From Lutacidiplasma sp049802875 (GTDB taxonomy: Archaea; Thermoplasmatota; Thermoplasmata; Lutacidiplasmatales; UBA184), in NCBI GenBank assembly GCA_049802875.1, contig JBARNH010000001.1:1-21441 (forward strand): a DNA stretch of 21,441 bases, in the 5' to 3' direction. The position numbers were made by a program, and so were the translations under genes. This document shows positions 1 through 7,474 of the stretch, in pieces. Positions within the stretch are counted from its first letter, which is position 1. Each line of letters begins with the position of its first letter. Below the pieces are notes generated by a model. That model was not told the DNA's origin. It ran no database searches and worked only from the letters and a program-made list of their open reading frames with translations.

Positions 1-1
1 G

Positions 2-1201
2 CTCGCGCGAGCGGCCGGCCGGACCGCGCCGGAACCGCTTCGGTTGACCGAGGAGCTCGGCCCCGCGAACGGTCGGTACATCACGCCCTTGCGGGAGGAC
101 CCCTTCGAAGTATCCCGCGAGGAGACGATCCGGCTCTTGACCGACGCGGAGAAGCGGCTGCACGTCGGTCCCGAGGTGAAGAGCGGTCTCGCGTCGTTCC
201 AGGCGTGGGAGGAGACGAAGCGGTTCCGTTCCTCGGACGGGGTCGCGTTCCGTTCGCGCATCATTCACGTGGGGGCGGGTCTCAAGGCGACCGCGGTCCG
301 GGGGGCGATGGTCCAGCACCGGAGCGCTCCCGCGTCGTTCGGCGGTGCGTACCGCCAGGCCGGATACGAGTTCGTGCGCGGGCTTGAGCTCGACGAGCGC
401 GCCGAGTCCGTCGGCGCGGAAGCGGTCCAACTGTTGGACGCCCCGGCGTGCCCGACGGGCACGACCACGCTCGTGCTGGGGTCCTCGCAACTTGCCCTGC
501 AGGTCCACGAGAGCGTGGGTCATGCGGTGGAACTCGACCGCATCTATGGGAGCGAGGCGGCGTACGCCGGCACCAGCTGGGTCACGCCCGACGGGATCGG
601 CAGTCTCACGTACGGTAGCGAACTCATGAACGTCGCTGCCGACGCCACGGAGCCCGGAGGGCTGGGCACCTTCGGATGGGACGACGAGGGAGTCCCCGCC
701 CAGCGGGTCCCGATCGTGAAGTCCGGTACCCTGGTCGGCGTCCTCTCGTCCCGGGAATCCGCCGCGCGGCTCGGGCTGGCCCGCTCGGGGGGGACCGCTC
801 GAGCCGACGGCCCGGACCGCGCGCCGCTGATCCGAATGACGAACATCGACCTCGGTCCGGGCGAGCTCTCGTTCGACGAGTTGCTCGAGGACATCGAGGA
901 GGGGGTCTTCCTCGATACCAACCGGTCGTGGTCGATCGACGACAAGCGGCTCAATTTTCAGTTTGGGACCGAGGTGGGCCATCGGATCGAGCACGGCGAG
1001 CTCGGGGGGCTGATCCGCAACCCGATCTACTCGGGGATGACCCCGGAGTTCTGGAGCTCGATGGACGCGGTCGGCGACCGGTCGACCTGGCAGCTCTGGG
1101 GGGTCCCGAACTGCGGAAAGGGCCAACCGGGCCAGACGGCACGCGTGAGCCACGGCGCGCCGATCGCGCGGTTCCGTCGCATCGCCGTGCGGGGCGGGTA
1201 G
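2..1201 (+). CDS. tldD: TldD metalloprotease subunit (5' end cut by window)
   Basis: Catalytic zinc subunit of the TldD/TldE (PmbA) peptidase, which trims peptides and, in bacteria, some ribosomally made peptide natural products. The reading frame is open from base 2 with no stop, so the N-terminus lies outside the window. A TTG at 44 is an internal codon or at best an unconvincing start. About 399 residues are visible; family members are usually about 460. The HExxxH zinc motif (His-Glu-Ser-Val-Gly-His) is encoded at 506-523, and the C-terminal Asn-Cys-Gly-Lys segment at 1109-1120 supplies the likely third zinc ligand, Cys. The gene stops 2 nt before the TldE start, so the pair is co-transcribed and probably co-translated. 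The family call is firm; the native substrate cannot be told from sequence. Confidence 0.93.
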   Translation, partial: LARAAGRTAPEPLRLTEELGPANGRYITPLREDPFEVSREETIRLLTDAEKRLHVGPEVKSGLASFQAWEETKRFRSSDGVAFRSRIIHVGAGLKATAVRGAMVQHRSAPASFGGAYRQAGYEFVRGLELDERAESVGAEAVQLLDAPACPTGTTTLVLGSSQLALQVHESVGHAVELDRIYGSEAAYAGTSWVTPDGIGSLTYGSELMNVAADATEPGGLGTFGWDDEGVPAQRVPIVKSGTLVGVLSSRESAARLGLARSGGTARADGPDRAPLIRMTNIDLGPGELSFDELLEDIEEGVFLDTNRSWSIDDKRLNFQFGTEVGHRIEHGELGGLIRNPIYSGMTPEFWSSMDAVGDRSTWQLWGVPNCGKGQPGQTARVSHGAPIARFRRIAVRGG

Positions 1202-1203
1202 CC

Positions 1204-2583
1204 GTGGTCCGACGTCGGTCGGCTCGGAACGACCCCGTCGGTGCGGCCGTTCGAGATCTCCCGGACGGTGTCACGGCCGATGCCCGGCTGACCCGATCGG
1301 CGTGGACCACGATCCGGTTCGCGAACGGGCGGGTGCACCAACCCCACTTCGAGCGTACGACGCACCTCTCGTTCCGCGTCGCCGACGAACGGCGACTCGG
1401 GACCGCTACGACGGTGGACCTCTCCCCGGAGGGCGTGGCCTCGGTCGTTCGGGCGGCGCGCGCCATGGCCCGGATCGCCCCGGTCGAATCGAAGTTCCCG
1501 GGATTTCCGACCGACTCCTCGCGTCGACCGGCGACGGTCCCGTACTCGCGCTCGACCGCGAAGCTCGGCCCCGAGCAAGTGACTCGCATCGCCGAGCGGA
1601 TCCTCGCCTCCGCCGGCGACCGCGCTCCCGGAGGACGGATCGCCGGTGCCGTGAACGTCGGGATGCAGGAGCTTCGGGTCGTCAACTCGGAGGGCCTCGA
1701 CCGAACGGCCCGGTCGTCGGCCGCCCAGGCGAGCGTGCTGGTCGACCGACCGGAGCGCGAACCGCCGGTCTCGGGATGGTCCGATGCGGCCCACTGGGAC
1801 GCGGCGCGGCTGTCGCCGGAAACCTTGGGACTCGAGGCGGCCGAACGGATGGCGACGACCGCGCCGCAATCGGTGGCGCCGGGGGCGTACCGGGTGGTGC
1901 TCCGGGACTCCGCGGTCGCGAGCGTCCTCGAGTTTCTGGGACATCTCGGGTTCGGAGGGAACGGAGAGCAGGAGGGGTGGAGCTGCCTGCGGAGACGACG
2001 AGGTCGCCGTATCGCTCCCGACGCGGTCCATCTGGTCGACGACGCCCGTTCGAGCGGCACGCTGCCGGCCGCCATCGACTACGAGGGAGTGGCGACCCGG
2101 GCCCTCCCGCTCATCGACCACGGCGTCGCGGGGCCGGCGGTCACCGATGTCGTGACGTCGGGCCGGCTCGGCCGACGGCTCACCGGCCACGCGTTCCCTC
2201 CGGAATCTCCGTCCGGGGAGTGGGGACCGGTCCCTTCGCACTTGCTCCTCGCCGGCGGCGACGCGCGCGAGGAGGAATTGATCCGGGCCACGCGACGTGG
2301 CCTGCTTGTGACCCGATTCCACTACGTTCGGGTCGTCGACCCGGGTCGGGGGATCATCACGGGGATGACGCGCGACGGCACCTACCGCATCGAGGGCGGA
2401 GAGGTCGTCGGCCCGGCCCGCAACCTTCGGTTCACCGAGAGCATTCTTGCGACCCTGCGCGGGGCCGAACTCGTCGGCCGCGCGCGACGCGTCCACAATT
2501 CGGACGAGCGCGGGGTGTTCGCCACGACGTGCCCGGCACTCCTGACCCGATCGTTCCGATTCACCTCCGCTACCCTCTTCTAA
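1204..2583 (+). CDS. tldE: TldE/PmbA-like partner subunit
   Basis: 459-residue partner of TldD. TldE has the TldD fold but lacks the HExxxH zinc site, and no such motif is visible here. It forms the heterodimer chamber that admits peptides to the TldD active site. GTG at 1204 is chosen because it lies 2 nt after the TldD stop and gives a normal family length; the next in-frame ATG (about 1465) would remove conserved N-terminal sequence. The central and C-terminal regions fit the family, including the stretch around Asn-Leu-Arg-Phe-Thr near the C-terminus. The long frame upstream of 1204 is a shadow of tldD. The gene is followed 20 nt later by a PurN-like gene on the same strand, so a three-gene transcript is likely. 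Confidence 0.88.
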   Translation: MVRRRSARNDPVGAAVRDLPDGVTADARLTRSAWTTIRFANGRVHQPHFERTTHLSFRVADERRLGTATTVDLSPEGVASVVRAARAMARIAPVESKFPGFPTDSSRRPATVPYSRSTAKLGPEQVTRIAERILASAGDRAPGGRIAGAVNVGMQELRVVNSEGLDRTARSSAAQASVLVDRPEREPPVSGWSDAAHWDAARLSPETLGLEAAERMATTAPQSVAPGAYRVVLRDSAVASVLEFLGHLGFGGNGEQEGWSCLRRRRGRRIAPDAVHLVDDARSSGTLPAAIDYEGVATRALPLIDHGVAGPAVTDVVTSGRLGRRLTGHAFPPESPSGEWGPVPSHLLLAGGDAREEELIRATRRGLLVTRFHYVRVVDPGRGIITGMTRDGTYRIEGGEVVGPARNLRFTESILATLRGAELVGRARRVHNSDERGVFATTCPALLTRSFRFTSATLF

Positions 2584-2603
2584 CCCCGCGGGTCGTCCGC
2601 TCC

Positions 2604-3263
2604 ATGCCTTCGCCGCTCCGGCTCGGCGTTCTGGCGTCGGGAGAAGGCACGACGCTCGACGGACTCGCGAGCGCGATCACGGGCGATTCCAATTCCCTCC
2701 AGATCCAACTCGTGATCGCCGACCGGCGGGGGGTGCCGGCCATCGAACGGGCGCGACGCCACGGTCTCGCTACGACCCTCGTGCCGTACGATGAGACTGA
2801 CGTGGAAGGGTGGTCCCGTCGCCTCACCGACGAGCTCGAGTCGCACCGCGTCGACCTCGTCGTGCTCGCCGGTTTTCTTCCGATCCTCCCCTCGTCATGG
2901 ATCGAGCGGTGGCGCGGTCGCGCGATCAACCTCCACCCGTCGCTCCTTCCCCGCTACGGCGGACGGGGGATGTACGGCCGGCGGGTCCACGCCGCAGTTC
3001 TGGCGGCCGGGGACACCGAGACCGGGGCCACCGTTCACCTCGTGACCGACGCGGTCGACGCCGGACCGACCGTCGCGCAACAACGGATGGCGGTCGTTCC
3101 GGGGGACTCGCCCGAATCGCTCCGAGAGCGGCTGCGTCCGGTCGAGATCGCCCTGCTCGTCGCGACGCTGCGTCGATTCGCCGACGGCTCGATCCCGCTG
3201 CCCTACCCCGGAGGCGACGACCGGGCGCGAGACCGGCCGGCCGAACCGGCGCTTCGGGAATGA
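2604..3263 (+). CDS. purN: PurN-type phosphoribosylglycinamide formyltransferase
   Basis: 219-residue formyltransferase that would transfer a formyl group from 10-formyl-tetrahydrofolate to GAR in purine synthesis. The N-terminus has the phosphate-binding start LGVLASGEGT (residues 7-16). Residues 109-118 hold the active-site motif NLHPSLLPRY, with Asn109 and His111 matching Asn106 and His108 of E. coli PurN. Asp152, in the segment TDAVDAG, matches the catalytic Asp144, with a five-residue longer loop between (GGRGMYG, also seen in other PurN proteins). The ATG at 2604 comes 20 nt after tldE. The 3' end overlaps the convergent ParB-like gene by about 61 nt. A related formyltransferase using another amine is possible, but all catalytic residues are present. 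Confidence 0.88.
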   Translation: MPSPLRLGVLASGEGTTLDGLASAITGDSNSLQIQLVIADRRGVPAIERARRHGLATTLVPYDETDVEGWSRRLTDELESHRVDLVVLAGFLPILPSSWIERWRGRAINLHPSLLPRYGGRGMYGRRVHAAVLAAGDTETGATVHLVTDAVDAGPTVAQQRMAVVPGDSPESLRERLRPVEIALLVATLRRFADGSIPLPYPGGDDRARDRPAEPALRE

Positions 3264-3688
3264 GCCGACGGCCGGGTCGAGCGGTCCCCTCCCATCAGGT
3301 CGGCCAGCGGGGTGGGATGATGGGGCAGGTCGAACGAAAGTCGGTGGCGCGTCGTCTGGGGCGGGAATAGTTCGCCCGCGCGGGCCCGGCGGACGACCTC
3401 CGGCTTCGGGATCGGAGGGCCCGGATTCCACCGGTCGACGCGGAGAAGGTCGCTCTCGTAATCGATGACCCACGCCGGGACGCGTACGGCCCCGAGGCGC
3501 CGGAGGGCGGCGACTCGATGATGACCGTTCAGGATCACGTCCGACCCTCGCGCGACCCAGATCGGATCCTCGAAGACCTGCGTCCGGCGCAATTCCGTCT
3601 CGAGGTGGCGCACCTTGGACGGGACCACCTGCTCGTGGGCGCGGAGCGCGGCGAGGGGGAGGAGCGCGAACTCCGCGGCCTCCGTCAT
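3203..3688 (-). CDS. ParB-fold protein, SerK/SbnI-like (possible free L-serine kinase)
   Basis: 161 residues with a ParB/sulfiredoxin-type fold. The visible motifs are His-Glu at 18-19, NGHHR at 54-58, and FPPQTTRH at 108-115. As I recall, this combination is typical of the archaeal ADP-dependent serine kinase SerK and staphylococcal SbnI, not of chromosome-partitioning ParB, which would need a helix-turn-helix domain absent here. The residues after about 120 are low-complexity Ser/Arg/Pro and run into the convergent purN gene, so the functional protein may be only the first about 125 residues. The start overlaps the stop of the FAD subunit by 4 nt (ATGA), so it is the last gene of the molybdenum hydroxylase operon. 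The fold assignment is fairly safe; kinase activity is inference. Confidence 0.7.
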   Translation of the reverse strand: MTEAAEFALLPLAALRAHEQVVPSKVRHLETELRRTQVFEDPIWVARGSDVILNGHHRVAALRRLGAVRVPAWVIDYESDLLRVDRWNPGPPIPKPEVVRRARAGELFPPQTTRHRLSFDLPHHPTPLADLMGGDRSTRPSAHSRSAGSAGRSRARSSPPG

Positions 3689-4671
3689 GCGGCCCGCCCC
3701 TCCCGGGCTTCGAGGATCGCGCGCCGTACGTAGACCGAGACCATTCGACGGCGGTAGTCCGGCAGGAGGAATGTGTTGTGGACCGGTCGCACGAGCCGGG
3801 CAATCGCTTCGCCGAGCTCACGGACTCGATCGTCGGTCAGGTCTTCCCCCGCGAGCGCGTCCGTCAGCTCGTCGAACCGACGCGGATACGTCTCCGCGCC
3901 GCCGATCGCGAGCCGAAGGCGTTCGACCCGGCCGCCGTCCTCCCAGCGTCCGGCGACCGCGACGCCGAGTTCGGGGAAATCATAGGACGGACGGACTCGC
4001 AATTTCTTGTACCGCCCCCGAAGACCTCGCGCCGTTGGGGGGAGGTGTACCGCGACCACGACCTCTCCCGGGCCAAGCTTCGTGCGCTTGATCCCGTCGC
4101 CGGCGGCATCGTAGAGGTCGGCGAGGGGCATCCGGCGGCGTCCGCCCGGCCCCGCGACCTCCACGTCGGCGTCCAGCGTCAGCAGCGCGGGGGCGAGGTC
4201 GCCGGAGAACGTCGCGTAGCACCGTTCCTTCTGGGGGACGACGTGGCATCGGTCCCCATCGGCCTTGAGGCAGAATCCCAGGCTCGCCCGCCAGAAGTAG
4301 CTCTGATTGAAGAAGAAGCAACGCGTCTCGACCAGGAGGTTGCCGCCCACCGTTCCGCTCGCACGAACGAGCGGGGTCGCGACCTCCCCGAGCGCGTCCG
4401 CGAGCCCTGGGAACGCATCCCGGATCGCGTCATCGCGCTCGAGCGTTCCCAACGTCTCCATCGCGCCGAGCCGGTCGACCGAGTGGCCGCGCAGTTCCGG
4501 GACCGAGTCGAGGGCGATCAGGTGGGGGCGGAGGTTGAGGTGCATCTTGTAGTTGGGTAGGAGGTCGGTACCGCCCGCGAGGTAGTCGAACCGGCCGGCG
4601 AGGTCGGCCGCGAGGCGAACCGTGGCGTCGAGAGAGTCGGGGCGATGCAGTTCGAACGGGTCGAGGTGCAT
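3685..4671 (-). CDS. Molybdenum hydroxylase FAD subunit with extra 4Fe-4S cysteines (4-HBCR beta-like)
   Basis: 328-residue FAD-binding subunit of the xanthine oxidase superfamily. The two FAD loops are LAGGTDLLPN (31-40) and TVGGN (107-111). Inserted straight after is a four-cysteine segment with Cys118, Cys134, Cys142 and Cys151. The spacings of 16, 8 and 9 residues match those I recall for the [4Fe-4S] ligands of the 4-hydroxybenzoyl-CoA reductase beta subunit HcrB. Ordinary XdhB and CoxM subunits lack this cluster. Length also fits HcrB. The ATG at 4671 sits 5 nt after the large-subunit stop. The cluster would relay electrons between the flavin and the 2Fe-2S centres. The exact substrate of the complex is not evident. 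Confidence 0.88.
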   Translation of the reverse strand: MHLDPFELHRPDSLDATVRLAADLAGRFDYLAGGTDLLPNYKMHLNLRPHLIALDSVPELRGHSVDRLGAMETLGTLERDDAIRDAFPGLADALGEVATPLVRASGTVGGNLLVETRCFFFNQSYFWRASLGFCLKADGDRCHVVPQKERCYATFSGDLAPALLTLDADVEVAGPGGRRRMPLADLYDAAGDGIKRTKLGPGEVVVAVHLPPTARGLRGRYKKLRVRPSYDFPELGVAVAGRWEDGGRVERLRLAIGGAETYPRRFDELTDALAGEDLTDDRVRELGEAIARLVRPVHNTFLLPDYRRRMVSVYVRRAILEAREGRAA

Positions 4672-4676
4672 GAAAC

Positions 4677-7001
4677 CTACGACCCCTTCCAGGGCCGGCC
4701 CTCCTTGCGTCGCTGGTCGATCCCCCGGAGGACTCGGTCGGGAGTGATCGGAAGTTCGGTGAAACGCACCCCGATGGCATCGTAGAGCGCGTTCCCGACC
4801 GCAGGTAGGGTCGCGATCAGCGGACCCTCCCCGGCCTCCTTCGCGCCGAACGGCCCTTCGGGGTCGTCGTCCCCGACCAAGAGGATCTCGACCTGGGGCA
4901 TCTGCTCGGGCGTCGGGATCTTGTACTCGAGAAGCGACGCGTTGAACAGCCGCCCACCGCGATAGTTCATCGATTCGCCCATCACTTGGCCGAGTCCCAT
5001 GTGGATCGACCCTTCGACCTGCCCTTCGACCGCGAGTCGATTGAGCGCCCGGCCGCAATCGAAGGCGGCCCAGATCTTTTCGACGTGATACTCACCCGTG
5101 TCGACGTCCACGTCGACCTGGGCGACGTACGCCGCGAAGGAGTAGGCGGGGGCCGTGCCCGCGCGAGCCCCCTTGAACGTCCCCCCCTTGGGGGTCGTGT
5201 CGTACGATCCGCTCGCCGTCAGCGCGCCCACGCGCTCCATCGCCTTGTGGAGAGCATCCAGGAACGCCACCCCGACCGCCGGTTCGCCCCGGACCTGGAA
5301 GCGTTCGTAGGCCACCTCGAGCGTCTCCCAAGGCCGACCGAGCAGTTCCGCGGCGCCGGCCAGGAGCGCGGCCCGCAGCTGTTCTGCCGCGGCGCGCGCC
5401 GCATTCCCCATCATGAAGGTGACCCGGCTCGAATACGAGCCGAGGTCGATCGGGCTCACGTCGGAGTCGACCCGCTGCACGTGCACCCGCGCGAGGTCGA
5501 CCCCTAGCACCTCGGCCACGATCGCCGCGAGGAGCGTGTTCGACCCTTGCCCGATGTCGGCCTGCATCGAGTGGACGGCGATCCCGCCGTCCATGTCGAC
5601 CTTGAGGTGGACGGTCGATTGCGGCATCTTCGGCGTGAAGTGGATCGGGCTGTTGGACCCCGAGATGTAGAAGCCGCACCCGAGGCCGACCCCCTTGCCG
5701 TAGGGGAGGTGTCGGAACTTCGAATCCCAGCCGCTCTTTTCCCGAGCAGCCGCGAGACACTTCAGGAACGAGGTGGAGGTGATCCGAAATTCGTTGACGG
5801 TCGTCGAGTTCGGAGGGAGCGCGTTCCGGGCCCGCAGGTCGAACGGGTCGAGGTGCAACCGCTCGGCGAGGAGGTCGAGCGCGACCTCGACGGAGTATCG
5901 GATGTTCGTGCCGCCGTGCGCTCGCATCGCGCCGGACGGCGGTCGGTTCGTATAGACCCGACGCCCCTTGTACCGGAAGTTCGGCACTCGATACGGGCCC
6001 ATCGACAGCACGCCGTTGTAGTAGGTCGTGACGGTCCCGAAGGAACTCCACGCTCCCCCCTCGATCAACGCCTCGATATCGTACGCGAGGATCCGGCCTT
6101 CCGCGTCGACGGCGATCCGGACGTCGTTCTGCGTCGGGTGCCGGCCGTGGTTCGTGTAGAACACGTCCTCCCGGTCCATGAGCAGTTTCACGGGTCGCCC
6201 GGTTTCGATCGCGAGCGCCGCGCACACGATCTCGTGCGGGAGAGGGTCCGATTTTCCGCCGAAACCGCCCCCGACCTCAGGCTTGATGACCCGGATCCGG
6301 TGCATCGGGATCCCCAGGACCTCCGAGAGCGATCGGTGAAGGTAGTGCGGCACCTGGGTCGCGCTCCATACGGTCACCCGACCGTCCGGCGTCGCCTCCG
6401 CGACCGTCGCCATCGGCTCGGTGAACGCATGGGTCACCCCCGCGAACGTGCCCCGGACGCGCACTGATTCGGCCGCCCCGGCGAACGCGGCATCGACGTC
6501 CCCGAAATGCTGAACGACCTCTTTCTGGATGTTCGTCCCGTTCAAACCCCGGGCGTGGATCGGCTCGGCGACCTTGGAGAGCCCGATGCGGGGGTCCGCG
6601 TACTCCGGCAGCTCCTCGACGTCGACCCGGATCAACGCGAGCGCCGCTTCGGCGGTCACTTCGTCCTTCGCAGCGACGGCGGCGATGATGTCGCCGTTGT
6701 ACCGAGCCTTTCCGACCGCGATCGCCGTCTCATCATGCGTGATCGGCAGGACCCCGAACGGGGTGGGGTACTTCTCTCCCGTGAGTACGGCGTAGACTCC
6801 GGGGAATGCACGCGCAGCGCTCGTGTCGATCGCGCGCAGGCGAGCGTGGGGCCACGGACTCCGGAGCAATCGAGCGACCAGCATCCCGGGACGGCGGATA
6901 TCGTCGGTGTACTCCGCCCGACCCGTCACTTTGAGGGGTCCTTCGATGTACGGAATACGGTGGCCGAGCAGTCGATACTGCGAGGGCTCGGTCGACTCCA
7001 T
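4677..7001 (-). CDS. Molybdenum hydroxylase large (molybdopterin) subunit, 4-HBCR alpha-like
   Basis: 774-residue catalytic subunit of the xanthine dehydrogenase superfamily, which binds molybdopterin cytosine dinucleotide. Visible motifs: GGGFGGK (244-250), GAMRAHGG (357-364) in place of the CO dehydrogenase active-site loop, DIGQGSNT (482-489), and GAKEAGEG (719-726), where Glu725 is the expected catalytic glutamate. The ATG at 7001 overlaps the stop of the 2Fe-2S gene by one base (TGATG), and the N-terminal sequence starts well there; the longer open frame upstream is a shadow. It lacks the AYxCSFR loop of aerobic CO dehydrogenase. Together with the 4Fe-4S-containing FAD subunit it resembles 4-hydroxybenzoyl-CoA reductase, so an aryl-CoA or related substrate is plausible but unproven. 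No signal peptide; cytoplasmic. Confidence 0.92.
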   Translation of the reverse strand: MESTEPSQYRLLGHRIPYIEGPLKVTGRAEYTDDIRRPGMLVARLLRSPWPHARLRAIDTSAARAFPGVYAVLTGEKYPTPFGVLPITHDETAIAVGKARYNGDIIAAVAAKDEVTAEAALALIRVDVEELPEYADPRIGLSKVAEPIHARGLNGTNIQKEVVQHFGDVDAAFAGAAESVRVRGTFAGVTHAFTEPMATVAEATPDGRVTVWSATQVPHYLHRSLSEVLGIPMHRIRVIKPEVGGGFGGKSDPLPHEIVCAALAIETGRPVKLLMDREDVFYTNHGRHPTQNDVRIAVDAEGRILAYDIEALIEGGAWSSFGTVTTYYNGVLSMGPYRVPNFRYKGRRVYTNRPPSGAMRAHGGTNIRYSVEVALDLLAERLHLDPFDLRARNALPPNSTTVNEFRITSTSFLKCLAAAREKSGWDSKFRHLPYGKGVGLGCGFYISGSNSPIHFTPKMPQSTVHLKVDMDGGIAVHSMQADIGQGSNTLLAAIVAEVLGVDLARVHVQRVDSDVSPIDLGSYSSRVTFMMGNAARAAAEQLRAALLAGAAELLGRPWETLEVAYERFQVRGEPAVGVAFLDALHKAMERVGALTASGSYDTTPKGGTFKGARAGTAPAYSFAAYVAQVDVDVDTGEYHVEKIWAAFDCGRALNRLAVEGQVEGSIHMGLGQVMGESMNYRGGRLFNASLLEYKIPTPEQMPQVEILLVGDDDPEGPFGAKEAGEGPLIATLPAVGNALYDAIGVRFTELPITPDRVLRGIDQRRKEGRPWKGS

Positions 7002-7474
7002 CACGCCTCGCCACGCGCGACCGATTCGATCGCCTCGATGATCTTTGTATAGCCGGTGCATCGGCAGAGATTGCCCGAGATCGCGCGCACGACCTCGTCG
7101 TGCGTCGGATGCGGATTCTCGCGCAGGAGCGCGGTGGCGGTAACGACGAACCCGGGGGTACAGAAGCCGCACTGCGTCGCGCCGCGCTGGACGAACGCGT
7201 TCTGGATCGGGGAGAGGCCCTGAGGCGGCGAGAGCCCCTCGATCGTCGTGACCTCCCGGCCTTCGACCAGACGGGCCAGTGAGAGGCAACTCAAGGTCGC
7301 GCGGCCGTCGATCAGGACCGTGCAGCATCCGCACGTCCCGAGGTCGCATCCCCGCTTGGTGCCGGTCAGCTCGAGGTCTTCCCGGAGAAGGTCGAGCAGG
7401 ATCCGGGACGCCTCGCACGGCGTCTCGACCGGTTGGCCGTTCAGTCGAAACTTAAGAGGGTCGGGAGACGACAT
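7001..7474 (-). CDS. Molybdenum hydroxylase 2Fe-2S subunit
   Basis: 157-residue small subunit carrying two [2Fe-2S] clusters that carry electrons to or from the molybdenum site. The plant-ferredoxin-type cluster is ligated by Cys43, Cys48, Cys51 and Cys63. The C-terminal cluster uses Cys102, Cys105, Cys137 and Cys139 (CGFC and CRC segments). The ATG at 7474 is preferred because the protein starts conventionally there; the in-frame extension upstream is Arg/Pro-rich and lies inside xdhC. The start overlaps the 3' end of xdhC by 23 nt, and the stop shares a base with the large-subunit start, so expression of the three genes is coupled. Length and cysteine spacing are normal for CoxS/HcrC-type subunits. 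Confidence 0.95.
   Translation of the reverse strand: MSSPDPLKFRLNGQPVETPCEASRILLDLLREDLELTGTKRGCDLGTCGCCTVLIDGRATLSCLSLARLVEGREVTTIEGLSPPQGLSPIQNAFVQRGATQCGFCTPGFVVTATALLRENPHPTHDEVVRAISGNLCRCTGYTKIIEAIESVARGEA

Noticed and set aside
3203..3688. ParB chromosome-partitioning protein.
   Set aside because: No helix-turn-helix domain, no parA nearby, and the motifs fit the SerK/SbnI branch better.
4677..7001. Aerobic CO dehydrogenase large subunit (CoxL).
   Set aside because: The form I CoxL active-site loop AYxCSFR is absent; the equivalent loop reads GAMRAHGG, and the FAD subunit has the extra 4Fe-4S cysteines.
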